DNA from: Rhizobium anhuiense | Lineage (GTDB): Bacteria; Pseudomonadota; Alphaproteobacteria; Rhizobiales; Rhizobiaceae | Length of the DNA stretch: 64,000 bases | NCBI RefSeq assembly: GCF_003985145.1 | Contig: NZ_ML133535.1 | Span: 110,773 to 174,772 of the forward strand | Direction of reading: 5' to 3' | Shown: positions 24,794 to 33,190 of the stretch, piece after piece | Layout: the number at the start of each line of letters is the position of its first letter | Position numbering within the stretch: the stretch's first letter is position 1 | The notes under the pieces: model-generated | What the model was told of the DNA's origin: nothing | The model's input: only the letters and a program-made list of their open reading frames with translations | The model's database searches: none | Made by a program: the position numbers and the translations under genes

Positions 24794-25110
24794 AAAAGGC
24801 GGTTTCGCCCGCACCATCCGGCGAGAAATCCGCATGGGCATCGGCCCTCTACAGCCTCGATATTTGTCACCGGATTGGCTAGAAAATCTGCATCCTGACG
24901 GAAAGAATGTCCAAAAATCAGCCCCGAAGAGCGGATTTTCGGCAATTGTTGCAAATCTTTACCAGCTGAAAAATTTCTGGTGAATTTTTCCGTGAGCCAT
25001 GCAAGGATGCGCGCAGCCAGGCCTCCGGGGGGAGGTCGGTGGTTCCGCAGACATGCCCGGAAAGGGCTTGCGGGAGGACCCCTAACGAATAGCAACAACA
25101 GGGCTGCACA
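24794..25110 (+). other. 317-bp intergenic region and leader of the nucleoside importer operon
   Basis: No gene seen. The first part is AT-rich and probably contains the promoter; the last 90 bases contain the hairpins listed at 25021-25077. Confidence 0.5.
25021..25077 (+). promoter_or_regulatory. Structured 5' leader upstream of the nucleoside-binding protein gene
   Basis: Hairpin A at 25022-25035 is CCTCC-GGGG-GGAGG. Hairpin B at 25043-25075 pairs TTCCGCA with TGCGGGA and, inside it, GCCC with GGGC. The CCTCC arm of A could instead pair with GGGAGG at 25072-25077, giving two mutually exclusive folds. Leader ends 33 bp before the ATG. It does not match a riboswitch class I know; a regulatory role is inference. 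Confidence 0.35.
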
Positions 25111-26103
25111 ATGAAAAAATCCCTTCTCACTCTCTTTGCCGTGGCTGCCATGTCGACGACGGCGCTTGCCGCCGATGTCAAGCCGGCGCTGGTTTACGGC
25201 ACCGGCGGGAAGTTCGATAAGTCCTTCAACGAGGCGGCCTACAACGGTGCCGAGAAGTTCAAGGCCGAGACCGGCATTGCCTATCGCGATTTCGAGCCGA
25301 CGGGCGACACCCAGGGCGAGCAGGCCATCCGCAACTTCGCAAGCCGCGGCTTCAATCCGGTGGTTGCCGTTTCCTTCGCCTGGACGTCGGCCATCGAGAA
25401 GGTTGCAGCCGAATTCCCGGACACCAAGTTCATCATCGTTGACTCCGTCGTCGACAAGCCGAACGTCCGCTCGGTTGTCTACAAGGAAGAAGAAGGCTCC
25501 TACCTCGTCGGCGTTCTCGCCGGCATGGCGTCGAAGTCAGGCAAGGTCGGCTTCGTCGGCGGCATGGATATTCCGCTGATCCGCAAGTTCGAATGCGGCT
25601 ACGAGCAGGGCGCACGCTCCGTCAAGGCCGATATCGAAGTCTTCCAGAACATGACCGGCACGACGGGCGCTGCCTGGAACGACCCGGTCCGCGGCGGCGA
25701 ACTCACCAAGAACCAGATCGACCAGGGCGCTGACGTCGTCTATGCGGCAGCCGGTGCCACCGGTCTCGGCGTTCTGCAGACTGCGGCCGACAACAAGAAG
25801 CTGTCGATCGGCGTCGACTCCAACCAGAACTACCTGCATCCGGGCTCGGTCCTGACCTCGATGGTCAAGCGTGTCGACCTCGCCGTCTACAATGCCTACA
25901 ACGACACCAAGAACGACAAGTTCACCGGCGGCGTTCAGGCGCTCGGCGTCAAGGAAGACGGTGTCGGCGCTGCGATCGACGAGCATAACAAGTCGCTGAT
26001 CACGCCGGAAATGCAGGCTGCCGTCGACAAGGCCAAGGCCGACATCATCGCGGGAACCGTCAAGGTTCACGATTACACCTCGGACAACGCTTGCCCGAAG
26101 TGA
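25111..26103 (+). CDS. BMP-family nucleoside ABC transporter substrate-binding protein
   Basis: 330-residue periplasmic receptor with a clean signal peptide (residues 1-20, cut after TTALA). VYGTGGKFDKSFNEAAYNGA and the later VGFVGGMDIPLIRKFECGY are signatures of the BMP/PnrA/Med family, whose members bind purine nucleosides. It heads the importer operon with an ATPase and two permeases, and cdd, pnp, deoC and deoA follow, which makes nucleosides the likely cargo. A strong hairpin after the gene should give it more transcript than the downstream genes. Confidence 0.93.
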   Translation: MKKSLLTLFAVAAMSTTALAADVKPALVYGTGGKFDKSFNEAAYNGAEKFKAETGIAYRDFEPTGDTQGEQAIRNFASRGFNPVVAVSFAWTSAIEKVAAEFPDTKFIIVDSVVDKPNVRSVVYKEEEGSYLVGVLAGMASKSGKVGFVGGMDIPLIRKFECGYEQGARSVKADIEVFQNMTGTTGAAWNDPVRGGELTKNQIDQGADVVYAAAGATGLGVLQTAADNKKLSIGVDSNQNYLHPGSVLTSMVKRVDLAVYNAYNDTKNDKFTGGVQALGVKEDGVGAAIDEHNKSLITPEMQAAVDKAKADIIAGTVKVHDYTSDNACPK

Positions 26104-26135
26104 TCCGCGCCCGAATGTGATCGACGATTGAGATC

Positions 26136-26174
26136 GGGCGTATGGCGGAGGGGATTTTCGCCATACGCCCTTTT
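26136..26174 (+). terminator. Intra-operon Rho-independent terminator after the binding-protein gene
   Basis: A 12-bp perfect stem GGGCGTATGGCG / CGCCATACGCCC (26136-26147 and 26159-26170) with an 11-base loop is followed at once by TTTTCTTATTT. It lies 32 bp after the receptor gene and ends about 18 bp before the next start, so partial read-through is needed for the ATPase and permease genes. Confidence 0.85.
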
Positions 26175-26191
26175 CTTATTTGGAGCCTGCA

Positions 26192-27703
26192 GTGACAGAT
26201 AAGCCCGCTATCGAGCTTGTCGGCATCGACAAGAAGTTCGGTGCCGTCCACGCCAACAAGGACATCAACCTCACCGTTGCCAAGGGGACGATCCACGGCA
26301 TTATCGGCGAAAACGGCGCCGGCAAATCGACCCTGATGTCGATCATCTACGGTTTCTACCATGCCGACAGCGGCGAGATCCGCGTCAACGGCAATCCCGT
26401 CACCATCCGCGACAGCCAGGCGGCGATCGCCACCGGCATCGGCATGGTGCACCAGCATTTCATGCTGGTCGATAATTTTACGGTGCTCGAAAACATCATG
26501 CTCGGCGCCGAAGGCGGCATGCTGCTGGCCAGAGGCGTCGCGTCGGCCCGGGCCGAGCTCAAGCGGCTGGAAACGGAATATGGCCTGGAGGTCGATCCCG
26601 ATGCGCTGATCGAAGAGCTTCCGGTCGGCCTGCAGCAGCGTGTCGAAATCCTGAAAGCCATGTATCGCGGCGCCGAGATCCTGATCCTCGACGAGCCCAC
26701 CGGCGTGCTGACGCCGGCGGAAGCCGATCATCTTTTCCGCATCCTCAAAGTGCTGCGCGACCAGGGCAAGACGATCATCCTCATCACCCACAAGCTGCGC
26801 GAGATCATGGCGATCACCGACACGGTCTCGGTCATGCGCCGCGGCGAAATGGTCGCCACCCGCAAGACGGCGGAGACGACGGTGGAGGAACTCGCCGAGC
26901 TGATGGTCGGCCGCCGCGTGCTGCTGCGCGTGCAGAAGGGCGAGGCGAACCCGGGAGCCGCCGTCCTGTCCGTCCGCAACCTGACGGTCAAGGACAATCG
27001 CGGCGTCACCATGGTCGACAACGTCTCCTTCGATGTGCGCGCCGGCGAAATCGTCGGCATCGCCGGTGTCGCCGGCAATGGCCAGTCCGAACTGCTGGAG
27101 GCGATTGCCGGCATCCGCAAGCCGACCTCCGGCGAAATTCTTCTCGACGGCAAGACGATCGACAAGGCCGATCCCGCCCGCCTGCGCGATCTCGGCCTCG
27201 CTCATATCCCCGAGGACCGCCACCATATGGGCCTGGTGCTGAAATTCGAGGAGTACGAAAATTCCGTACTCGGCTACCATCGCCGCCCGGGCTACAGCAA
27301 AGGTCCGCTGCTCGATCTCGAAGCGATCCGCAAGGATGCGATGGAGAAGATCGAGAAATACGACATCCGCCCGCCGAACCCGCGTCTGAAGACGGCGAAT
27401 TTCTCCGGCGGCAACCAGCAGAAGATCGTTGTTGCCCGTGAGATCGAACGCGATCCGAAGATGCTGATCATCGGCCAGCCGACCCGCGGCGTCGATATCG
27501 GCGCCATCGAATTCATCCACCGCCGGATCATCGAAATGCGCGACGCGGGCAAGGCGATCCTGCTCGTCTCCGTCGAACTTGATGAAATCCGCGCCCTTTC
27601 GGACCGTATCCTTGTCATGTTTGCCGGCCATGTCGTCGGCGAGAAGACGCCCGATGCCGGTGAACAGACCCTCGGCCTGATGATGGCCGGCATTGCCGCG
27701 TGA
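26192..27703 (+). CDS. Nucleoside ABC transporter ATP-binding protein (two cassettes)
   Basis: 503-residue ATPase of the sugar/nucleoside (RbsA-like) type. The first cassette has Walker A GENGAGKST near residue 40 and Walker B LILDEPTGVL; the second has a degenerate Walker A GVAGNGQSE and an intact signature FSGGNQQKIVVAREI. This asymmetry is normal for the family. GTG at 26192 with GGAG six bases upstream is preferred over an earlier TTG at 26180, which lies in the tail of the terminator. Seven bp separate it from the first permease. Confidence 0.94.
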   Translation: MTDKPAIELVGIDKKFGAVHANKDINLTVAKGTIHGIIGENGAGKSTLMSIIYGFYHADSGEIRVNGNPVTIRDSQAAIATGIGMVHQHFMLVDNFTVLENIMLGAEGGMLLARGVASARAELKRLETEYGLEVDPDALIEELPVGLQQRVEILKAMYRGAEILILDEPTGVLTPAEADHLFRILKVLRDQGKTIILITHKLREIMAITDTVSVMRRGEMVATRKTAETTVEELAELMVGRRVLLRVQKGEANPGAAVLSVRNLTVKDNRGVTMVDNVSFDVRAGEIVGIAGVAGNGQSELLEAIAGIRKPTSGEILLDGKTIDKADPARLRDLGLAHIPEDRHHMGLVLKFEEYENSVLGYHRRPGYSKGPLLDLEAIRKDAMEKIEKYDIRPPNPRLKTANFSGGNQQKIVVAREIERDPKMLIIGQPTRGVDIGAIEFIHRRIIEMRDAGKAILLVSVELDEIRALSDRILVMFAGHVVGEKTPDAGEQTLGLMMAGIAA

Positions 27704-27710
27704 GGCCTTT

Positions 27711-28814
27711 ATGAGCACAGCTTCCGTTCCGCTACCAAACTGGATCAACTACGGCCTCATCCCGCTTTTGAACCTTATCGTCGCCTTCCTGATCTCCGGC
27801 TTCGTCGTCTGGCTGATCGGCGAGAGCCCGCTCGATGCGCTGTCGCTGCTGATCCAGGGCGCGCTCGGCAATGGCGAAGGCATCGGCTTCACGCTGTATT
27901 ATGCGACGAGCTTCATCTTCACCGGCCTCTCCGTCGCGGTGGCGATCCACGCCGGCCTTTTCAACATCGGTTCCGAAGGCCAGGCCTATATCGGTGGCCT
28001 CGGCTGCGCGCTGGTGGCGCTTTCGCTCGATCGTTACGTGCCGTGGTATGTGACGATGCCGATCGCGGTCGTCGGCGCCGGCCTGTTCGGCGCAGCCTGG
28101 GCCTTCATTCCGGCCTTCCTGCAGGCAAAACGCGGCAGCCACATCGTCATCACGACGATCATGTTCAACTATATCGGCGCCGCACTGATGGTGTACCTCC
28201 TGGTGCATGTGCTGATCGTGCCGGGCAAAATGGCGCCGGAAACCCGGACCTTCCTCGACGGCGGCCAGTTGCCGAAGCTCGGCTGGGTCATGCAGCTGTT
28301 CGGCGCCAAGCTGGGGGCTGCCCCGTTCAATGTCTCCTTCATCATTGCGCTCGTCGTCAGCTATCTCGTCTGGCTGCTCGTCTGGCGCACCAAGCTCGGT
28401 TTCGAGATGCGCACGCTGGGCGTCAGCCCGACGGCTGCGGCCTATGCGGGTATCCCCTATGCCCGCACGGTCATCATCGCCATGCTGCTGTCCGGCGCGC
28501 TCGCCGGCATGATGGCGTTGAACCCCGTCATGGGCTCGTCGGCCCGCCTGCAGGTGGAATTCGTCGGCGGTGCCGGCTTCGTCGGCATTGCGGTCTCGCT
28601 GATGGGCCGCAACCATCCGCTCGGCATCATCATGGCAGCGATTCTCTTCGGCATCCTCTACCAGGGCGGTGACTGGATCTCCTTCGAAATGCCGAATATC
28701 ACCCGCGAGATGATCCTCGTCATCCAGGGTCTGGTGATCCTTTTCGCCGGCGCGCTGGAATATATGTTCCGGCCGGCGATGGTGCGTCTCTACCAACAGT
28801 TCAAGCGCGGTTAA
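27711..28814 (+). CDS. Nucleoside ABC transporter permease, first subunit
   Basis: 367-residue inner-membrane permease of the BPD_transp_2 family, with 8-10 predicted helices. The motif GLFNIGSEGQAYIGGLG is diagnostic of nucleoside and branched-chain amino acid permeases, and GVSPTAAAYAGI is the cytoplasmic coupling loop. The ATG at 27711 has GAGG six bases upstream. A LIGESPLDAL-type N-terminal segment matches YufP/NupP relatives. It pairs with the permease 10 bp downstream. Confidence 0.93.
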   Translation: MSTASVPLPNWINYGLIPLLNLIVAFLISGFVVWLIGESPLDALSLLIQGALGNGEGIGFTLYYATSFIFTGLSVAVAIHAGLFNIGSEGQAYIGGLGCALVALSLDRYVPWYVTMPIAVVGAGLFGAAWAFIPAFLQAKRGSHIVITTIMFNYIGAALMVYLLVHVLIVPGKMAPETRTFLDGGQLPKLGWVMQLFGAKLGAAPFNVSFIIALVVSYLVWLLVWRTKLGFEMRTLGVSPTAAAYAGIPYARTVIIAMLLSGALAGMMALNPVMGSSARLQVEFVGGAGFVGIAVSLMGRNHPLGIIMAAILFGILYQGGDWISFEMPNITREMILVIQGLVILFAGALEYMFRPAMVRLYQQFKRG

Positions 28815-28824
28815 GGAGCGGGCG

Positions 28825-29796
28825 ATGGATTATTACGACATCTTCATCAGCGTCCTGAGCTCGACCATCCGCCTGTCGATCCCACTGATCTTCACCGCTC
28901 TTGCCGGTCTGTTTTCGGAGCGCGCCGGTATCTTCGATATCGGCCTCGAGGGCAAGATGTTGGGCTCGGCCTTTGCCGCCGCCTGCGTTGCCTATCTCAC
29001 CGATTCGGCCTGGCTTGGGCTTGGCGCCGGCGTTATCTGCTCGGTGGCGCTGAGCCTGGTGCATGGCTTTGCCTCGATCACCAACCGCGGCAACCAGATC
29101 GTCTCCGGTGTCGCGATCAACTTCTTCATCGCCGGCATCACCATCGTGCTCGGCCAGGCCTGGTTCGGCCAGGGCGGCCGCACGCCGCAGCTGTCGCCGG
29201 ATTCACGCTTCGCGCCGATCATCCTGCCGGGCGCCGATGCCGCGCGCGACATACCGATCATCGGTCCGATCTATGCCAATGTCATTTCGGGCAACAATAT
29301 CCTCACCTACCTCGCCTTTCTTGCCGTGCCCTTCTCCTGGTGGGTGCTTTACCGCACGCGTTTCGGCCTCAGGCTCCGCGCCGTCGGCGAAAACCCGGGT
29401 GCGGTCGATACGGCTGGTATCTCGGTCGCCTGGCTGCGGTACCGCGCCGTCATGTGTGCCGGCATTCTCTGCGGCTTTGCCGGCACCTATCTGGCAATCG
29501 CCCAGTCCGCCGCCTTCATCAAGGACATGTCGGCCGGCAAGGGCTACATTGCGCTCGCTGCTCTGGTCTTCGCCAAGTGGAAGCCGGTGCCGGTCATGTT
29601 TGCCTGCCTGCTTTTCGGCTTCCTCGATGCGCTGGCAAATTTCATGCAGGGAAAGCAGGTGCCGCTGATCGGGGAGGTGCCGGTTCAGGTCTTCCAGGCG
29701 CTGCCCTATGTCCTGACCTGCGTCCTGCTTGCCGGCTTTATCGGCGTCGCGACCCCGCCGAAGGCAGGTGGCGTGCCCTATACGAAGGAGCGTTGA
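28825..29796 (+). CDS. Nucleoside ABC transporter permease, second subunit
   Basis: 323-residue permease, partner of the preceding gene product. SERAGIFDIGLEGKMLGSAF is the family motif (compare NIGSEGQ in the first subunit), and GENPGAVDTAGISVAWLRY forms the coupling loop. A TAAGGAG ribosome site precedes the ATG. Its stop is followed by cdd after one base, tying uptake to cytidine deamination. Confidence 0.93.
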   Translation: MDYYDIFISVLSSTIRLSIPLIFTALAGLFSERAGIFDIGLEGKMLGSAFAAACVAYLTDSAWLGLGAGVICSVALSLVHGFASITNRGNQIVSGVAINFFIAGITIVLGQAWFGQGGRTPQLSPDSRFAPIILPGADAARDIPIIGPIYANVISGNNILTYLAFLAVPFSWWVLYRTRFGLRLRAVGENPGAVDTAGISVAWLRYRAVMCAGILCGFAGTYLAIAQSAAFIKDMSAGKGYIALAALVFAKWKPVPVMFACLLFGFLDALANFMQGKQVPLIGEVPVQVFQALPYVLTCVLLAGFIGVATPPKAGGVPYTKER

Positions 29797-29797
29797 T

Positions 29798-30187
29798 ATG
29801 TCTCACGATCTGTTCGAAGCCGCCCGCGGCGCCATGGCCTTTGCCCATGCGCCCTATTCGAAATTCCCGGTCGGTGCGGCGATCCGCGCCGAGGACGGCA
29901 AGGTCTATACCGGCGCCAACATCGAAAACCTCTCCTTTCCGCAAGGATGGTGCGCCGAGCCGACGGCGATCGGCGCCATGATCATGGGCGGCGCGAAGAA
30001 GATCGTCGAAATGGCGGTCATAGCCGAAAAACTGCCGCTCTGCCCGCCCTGTGGCGGCTGCCGCCAGAAGATCTCGGAATTTGCCTCGAAGGAGACGAGG
30101 ATCTACCTCTGCGATGAGGCGGGCGTGAAGAAGACGATGACGATGGAAGAGCTTCTTCCCTTCAGCTTCGAGACCGAACTCGGATGA
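29798..30187 (+). CDS. cdd: Cytidine deaminase
   Basis: Deaminates cytidine and deoxycytidine to uridine and deoxyuridine. 129 residues, homotetramer type. Substrate block HAPYSKFPVGAAI is at residues 18-30; NIENLSF and the zinc ligands CAEPTAI and PCGGCRQ follow. The common CAERTA motif reads CAEPTA here, with the catalytic Glu kept, so activity should be intact. The ATG at 29798 follows GAAGGAGCG. Overlaps pnp by 4 bp. Confidence 0.95.
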   Translation: MSHDLFEAARGAMAFAHAPYSKFPVGAAIRAEDGKVYTGANIENLSFPQGWCAEPTAIGAMIMGGAKKIVEMAVIAEKLPLCPPCGGCRQKISEFASKETRIYLCDEAGVKKTMTMEELLPFSFETELG

Positions 30188-30984
30188 AGGCGACGGTCAG
30201 CCTGCTCGCCGCATTGCTTGGTGGGATCAAGCCGCGCCACGGCATCGTGCTCGGCTCCGGTCTCGGCTCTCTCGTCGGTGAGCTCGACGGCGCCGTGCGT
30301 GTTCCCTATCGTGACCTGCCGGGCTTTCCCGTCAGCGCCGTCTCCGGCCACGCAGGCGAAGTCGTCGCCGGCCGCCTCGGCGGTGTGCCTGTCGTCATGC
30401 TCTCCGGCCGCGTACATTATTACGAGAAGGGCGATGCCAACGCCATGCGCGTGCCGATCGAGGTGCTGAAGGCGCTCGGCGTCGAAGTGCTGATCCTGAC
30501 CAATTCGGCCGGATCGTTGCGTGACGACCTGCCGCCCGGTTCGGTGATGCAGATCACCGACCATATCAACTATTCCGGCATGAACCCGCTGATCGGTGAG
30601 GAAAGCGATCAGCGTTTCGTCGGCATGACCAATGCCTATGATGCCGGCCTTGCCGCGGCGATGCAAAGGGCGGCGGCAAAGCTTAAAATCGACCTGGCGC
30701 AGGGTGTCTACATGTGGTTCTCCGGTCCCAGCTTCGAAACGCCGGCCGAAATCCGCATGGCGCGCATCCTCGGTGCCGATGCCGTCGGCATGTCGACGGT
30801 GCCCGAGGTGATCATCGCAAGAATGCTGGGCCTGAGGGTTGCCGCCGCCTCCGTCATCACCAACTATGGGGCAGGCATGACCGGCAATGAGCTCAGCCAT
30901 GAGGAAACCAAGGACATGGCGCCCGTTGGCGGCGCCCGTCTCGCCGCCATACTGAAAGACATGATTGCGGCTGGAACAGGATGA
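30184..30984 (+). CDS. Purine nucleoside phosphorylase (trimeric type)
   Basis: Splits purine (deoxy)nucleosides with phosphate to base and (deoxy)ribose-1-phosphate. 266 residues of the PunA/XapA class: GIVLGSGLGSLV binds phosphate, then GFPVSAVSGHAGEVVAG, LILTNSAGSLR with the base-pocket Asn region, and NPLIGEES. ATG overlaps the cdd stop (ATGA). The stop codon lies inside a long hairpin (30975-31020). Symbol left empty because deoD, punA and xapA are all in use for relatives. Confidence 0.93.
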   Translation: MKATVSLLAALLGGIKPRHGIVLGSGLGSLVGELDGAVRVPYRDLPGFPVSAVSGHAGEVVAGRLGGVPVVMLSGRVHYYEKGDANAMRVPIEVLKALGVEVLILTNSAGSLRDDLPPGSVMQITDHINYSGMNPLIGEESDQRFVGMTNAYDAGLAAAMQRAAAKLKIDLAQGVYMWFSGPSFETPAEIRMARILGADAVGMSTVPEVIIARMLGLRVAAASVITNYGAGMTGNELSHEETKDMAPVGGARLAAILKDMIAAGTG

Positions 30985-31020
30985 TTTTAGGCCGGGTCGG
31001 CCTAAAATCTGAATCCTGTT
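30975..31020 (+). terminator. Two-part hairpin across the pnp stop codon
   Basis: Inner stem ATTTTAGGCCG-GGT-CGGCCTAAAAT (30984-31008, 11 bp perfect) is enclosed by outer arms AACAGGAT (30975-30982) and ATCCTGTT (31013-31020). The outer left arm is in the last pnp codons. It should stop or stabilise the upstream transcript before deoC. It adjoins the mosaic repeat at 31037-31084. Confidence 0.75.
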
Positions 31021-31036
31021 CTACATTATAGAGTTA

Positions 31037-31084
31037 GAGCATGATGTCATGAGAAAACCGCTCACACTTTTCGGCATCATGCTC
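31037..31084. repeat. GAGCATGATG...CATCATGCTC intergenic palindromic repeat
   Basis: Perfect 10-bp inverted arms GAGCATGATG and CATCATGCTC separated by 28 bp containing GAAAACCGCT and ACACTTTTCGG. This sequence is, from memory, one of the most frequent intergenic repeats in Rhizobium genomes. It occupies the whole pnp-deoC gap and brings the deoC start to 15 bp from its right arm. Confidence 0.8.
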
Positions 31085-31098
31085 GAGAGGAAGCGAAG

Positions 31099-31875
31099 AT
31101 GAATAGCCATTCCAACCGGGAAACGGCGGCGGTCGCCCTTTCTCTCCTCGATCTCACCAATTTGAAGGATGATTGCACCGAGGCGCAGATCGACGCGCTC
31201 TGCGCCCGCGCGCAGACGCCCTACGGCAACAGCGCTGCAATCTGTATCTGGCCGCGGTTTGTCGCCCAGGCCCGCAATATCCTCGGCACCGGGCATGCCG
31301 TGCGTATCGCGACCGCCGTCAACCTCCCCTTCGGCGATATGGAAGTGGCCGATGTCGCCGCCGAAGCACGCGAGGCGATTGCCGATGGCGCCGATGAGAT
31401 CGATCTGGTCATTCCCTACCGCAAGCTGCTCGCCGGCAACGAGAAGGCGGTGACCGACATGGTCAAGGCCGTGCGCGCCGAATGCGCCAACCCCGTTCTG
31501 CTGAAGGTCATCATCGAGACCGGCGAGCTGAAGGATGCGGCATTGATCCGCCGCGCCTCCGAACTCGCCATCGAAGCCGGCGCCGATTTCATCAAGACAT
31601 CCACCGGCAAGGTTGCCGTCAACGCGACGCTCGAAGCCGCCGACATCATGATCCGCACTATTCGCGAAAGCGGCCGCAAGGTCGGCTTCAAGCCGGCCGG
31701 CGGCATCGGCTCGGTGGCCGATGCCGCACTCTATCTGAGCCTTGCCGAAACCATCATGACACCGGATTGGGCGATGCAGTCGACATTCCGCTTCGGCGCT
31801 TCCGATCTGCTCGACGATATCCTGGCGGTTCTGAGCGGAATCCCGTCGGCCTCTGTTGCGGCGTCGAGCTATTGA
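31099..31875 (+). CDS. deoC: Deoxyribose-phosphate aldolase
   Basis: Cleaves 2-deoxyribose-5-phosphate to glyceraldehyde-3-phosphate and acetaldehyde. 258 residues; the Schiff-base Lys is in DFIKTSTGK (about residue 171), with LVIPYRKLL and GFKPAGGIGS forming the phosphate site. GAGAGGAAGCG gives a good ribosome site for the ATG at 31099. deoA follows after one base, so the two are cotranscribed. Confidence 0.96.
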   Translation: MNSHSNRETAAVALSLLDLTNLKDDCTEAQIDALCARAQTPYGNSAAICIWPRFVAQARNILGTGHAVRIATAVNLPFGDMEVADVAAEAREAIADGADEIDLVIPYRKLLAGNEKAVTDMVKAVRAECANPVLLKVIIETGELKDAALIRRASELAIEAGADFIKTSTGKVAVNATLEAADIMIRTIRESGRKVGFKPAGGIGSVADAALYLSLAETIMTPDWAMQSTFRFGASDLLDDILAVLSGIPSASVAASSY

Positions 31876-31876
31876 A

Positions 31877-33184
31877 ATGATTCCGCAGGAAATCATCCGG
31901 CGTAAGCGCAATGGCGACGAACTCGACGCCGCCGATATCAGCGCCTTCATCGCGGCGCTCGCCGCCGGCCGACTGTCGGAAGGCCAGGTCGGCGCATTCG
32001 CCATGGCCGTCTGGTTCAAGGGCATGTCGCGGGCCGAAACCGTGGCTTTGACGCTGGCGATGGCCGACTCCGGCGACAGGCTGCAATGGGCCGATATCGA
32101 TCGCCCGATCGCCGACAAACATTCGACCGGCGGCGTCGGCGACAATGTTTCGCTGATGCTGGCGCCGATCGCCGCCGCCTGCGGCCTGGCTGTTCCGATG
32201 ATCTCCGGGCGTGGCCTCGGCCATACCGGCGGCACGCTGGATAAGCTCGAATCCATTCCCGGCTATATGATCACCCCCGATGCGGACCTGTTCCACAAGG
32301 TCGTGAAGGAGGCGGGATGCGCCATCATAGGCCAGACCGGCGCCTTGGCGCCGGCCGACGGCAGGCTCTATGCCGTGCGCGACGTGACTGCCACCGTCGA
32401 TTCCATTCCCCTCATCACCGCCTCGATCCTCTCGAAGAAACTTGCGGCCGGGCTCGAGACGCTGGTGCTCGACGTCAAGGTGGGCAACGGCGCCTTCATG
32501 GTCGAGCGCGACCAGGCGGAGATCCTGGCGCATTCGCTGGTGGAGGTGGCCAATGGCGCAGGCGTGAAAACCTCGGCCCTGATCACCGATATGAACCAGC
32601 CGCTTGCCGATAGTGCCGGCAATGCGGTCGAAATGCGCAACTGCCTGGATTTCCTGGCGGGCCGAAAAAGCGACACACGACTTGCGACCGTCGTTCTTGC
32701 CTTCGCCGGCGAAATGCTGGTGAAATCCGGCATTGCCGCTTCGTCTGATGAAGCCGAGAGGATGGCGCGTCAGTCCCTGTCATCGGGCAAGGCGGCCGAG
32801 GTCTTCGCGCGCATGGTGTCCATGCTTGGCGGCCCGGCCGATCTCATCGAAAACCCCGACCGGTACCTGGCCAAAGCGCCTGTGGAAAAACCTGTCCCGG
32901 CCGCCCGGTCCGGCTGGCTTGCTGCCTGCGATGCGCGTGGTATCGGCGTCAGTGTCATCGATCTCGGCGGTGGTAGACGCCATCCGGCTGACCGGATCGA
33001 TCATCGCGTCGGCTTCTCCGACCTCCTGCCGCTCGGAACCCGCGTGACCGCCGGCGAACCGATCGCTCTCGTTCATGCCGCCGACGAAGCCGCGGCGGAG
33101 AGGGCAGCTGCAGCACTTGCCGCGCACTACCGCATCACCGAGGACAGACCGGAGTTGACGCCGGTGATTGCCGGCCTGATCTGA
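31877..33184 (+). CDS. deoA: Thymidine phosphorylase
   Basis: Splits thymidine with phosphate to thymine and deoxyribose-1-phosphate. 435 residues; the N-terminus is MIPQEIIRRKRNGDELD, the phosphate-binding signature DKHSTGGVGDNVSL is at residues 83-96, and GRGLGHTGGTLDKLES follows. C-terminal domain ends with the usual HAADEA region. It overlaps nothing but is only 6 bp from the convergent protease gene. Confidence 0.96.
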   Translation: MIPQEIIRRKRNGDELDAADISAFIAALAAGRLSEGQVGAFAMAVWFKGMSRAETVALTLAMADSGDRLQWADIDRPIADKHSTGGVGDNVSLMLAPIAAACGLAVPMISGRGLGHTGGTLDKLESIPGYMITPDADLFHKVVKEAGCAIIGQTGALAPADGRLYAVRDVTATVDSIPLITASILSKKLAAGLETLVLDVKVGNGAFMVERDQAEILAHSLVEVANGAGVKTSALITDMNQPLADSAGNAVEMRNCLDFLAGRKSDTRLATVVLAFAGEMLVKSGIAASSDEAERMARQSLSSGKAAEVFARMVSMLGGPADLIENPDRYLAKAPVEKPVPAARSGWLAACDARGIGVSVIDLGGGRRHPADRIDHRVGFSDLLPLGTRVTAGEPIALVHAADEAAAERAAAALAAHYRITEDRPELTPVIAGLI

Positions 33185-33190
33185 TGCGAT

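Noticed and set aside
26060..27748. 562-residue minus-strand frame opposite the nucleoside ATPase gene
   Set aside because: Long antisense frames are common in GC-rich DNA; its composition (Asp/His/Arg-rich) and lack of any domain mark it as the shadow of the plus-strand ATPase.
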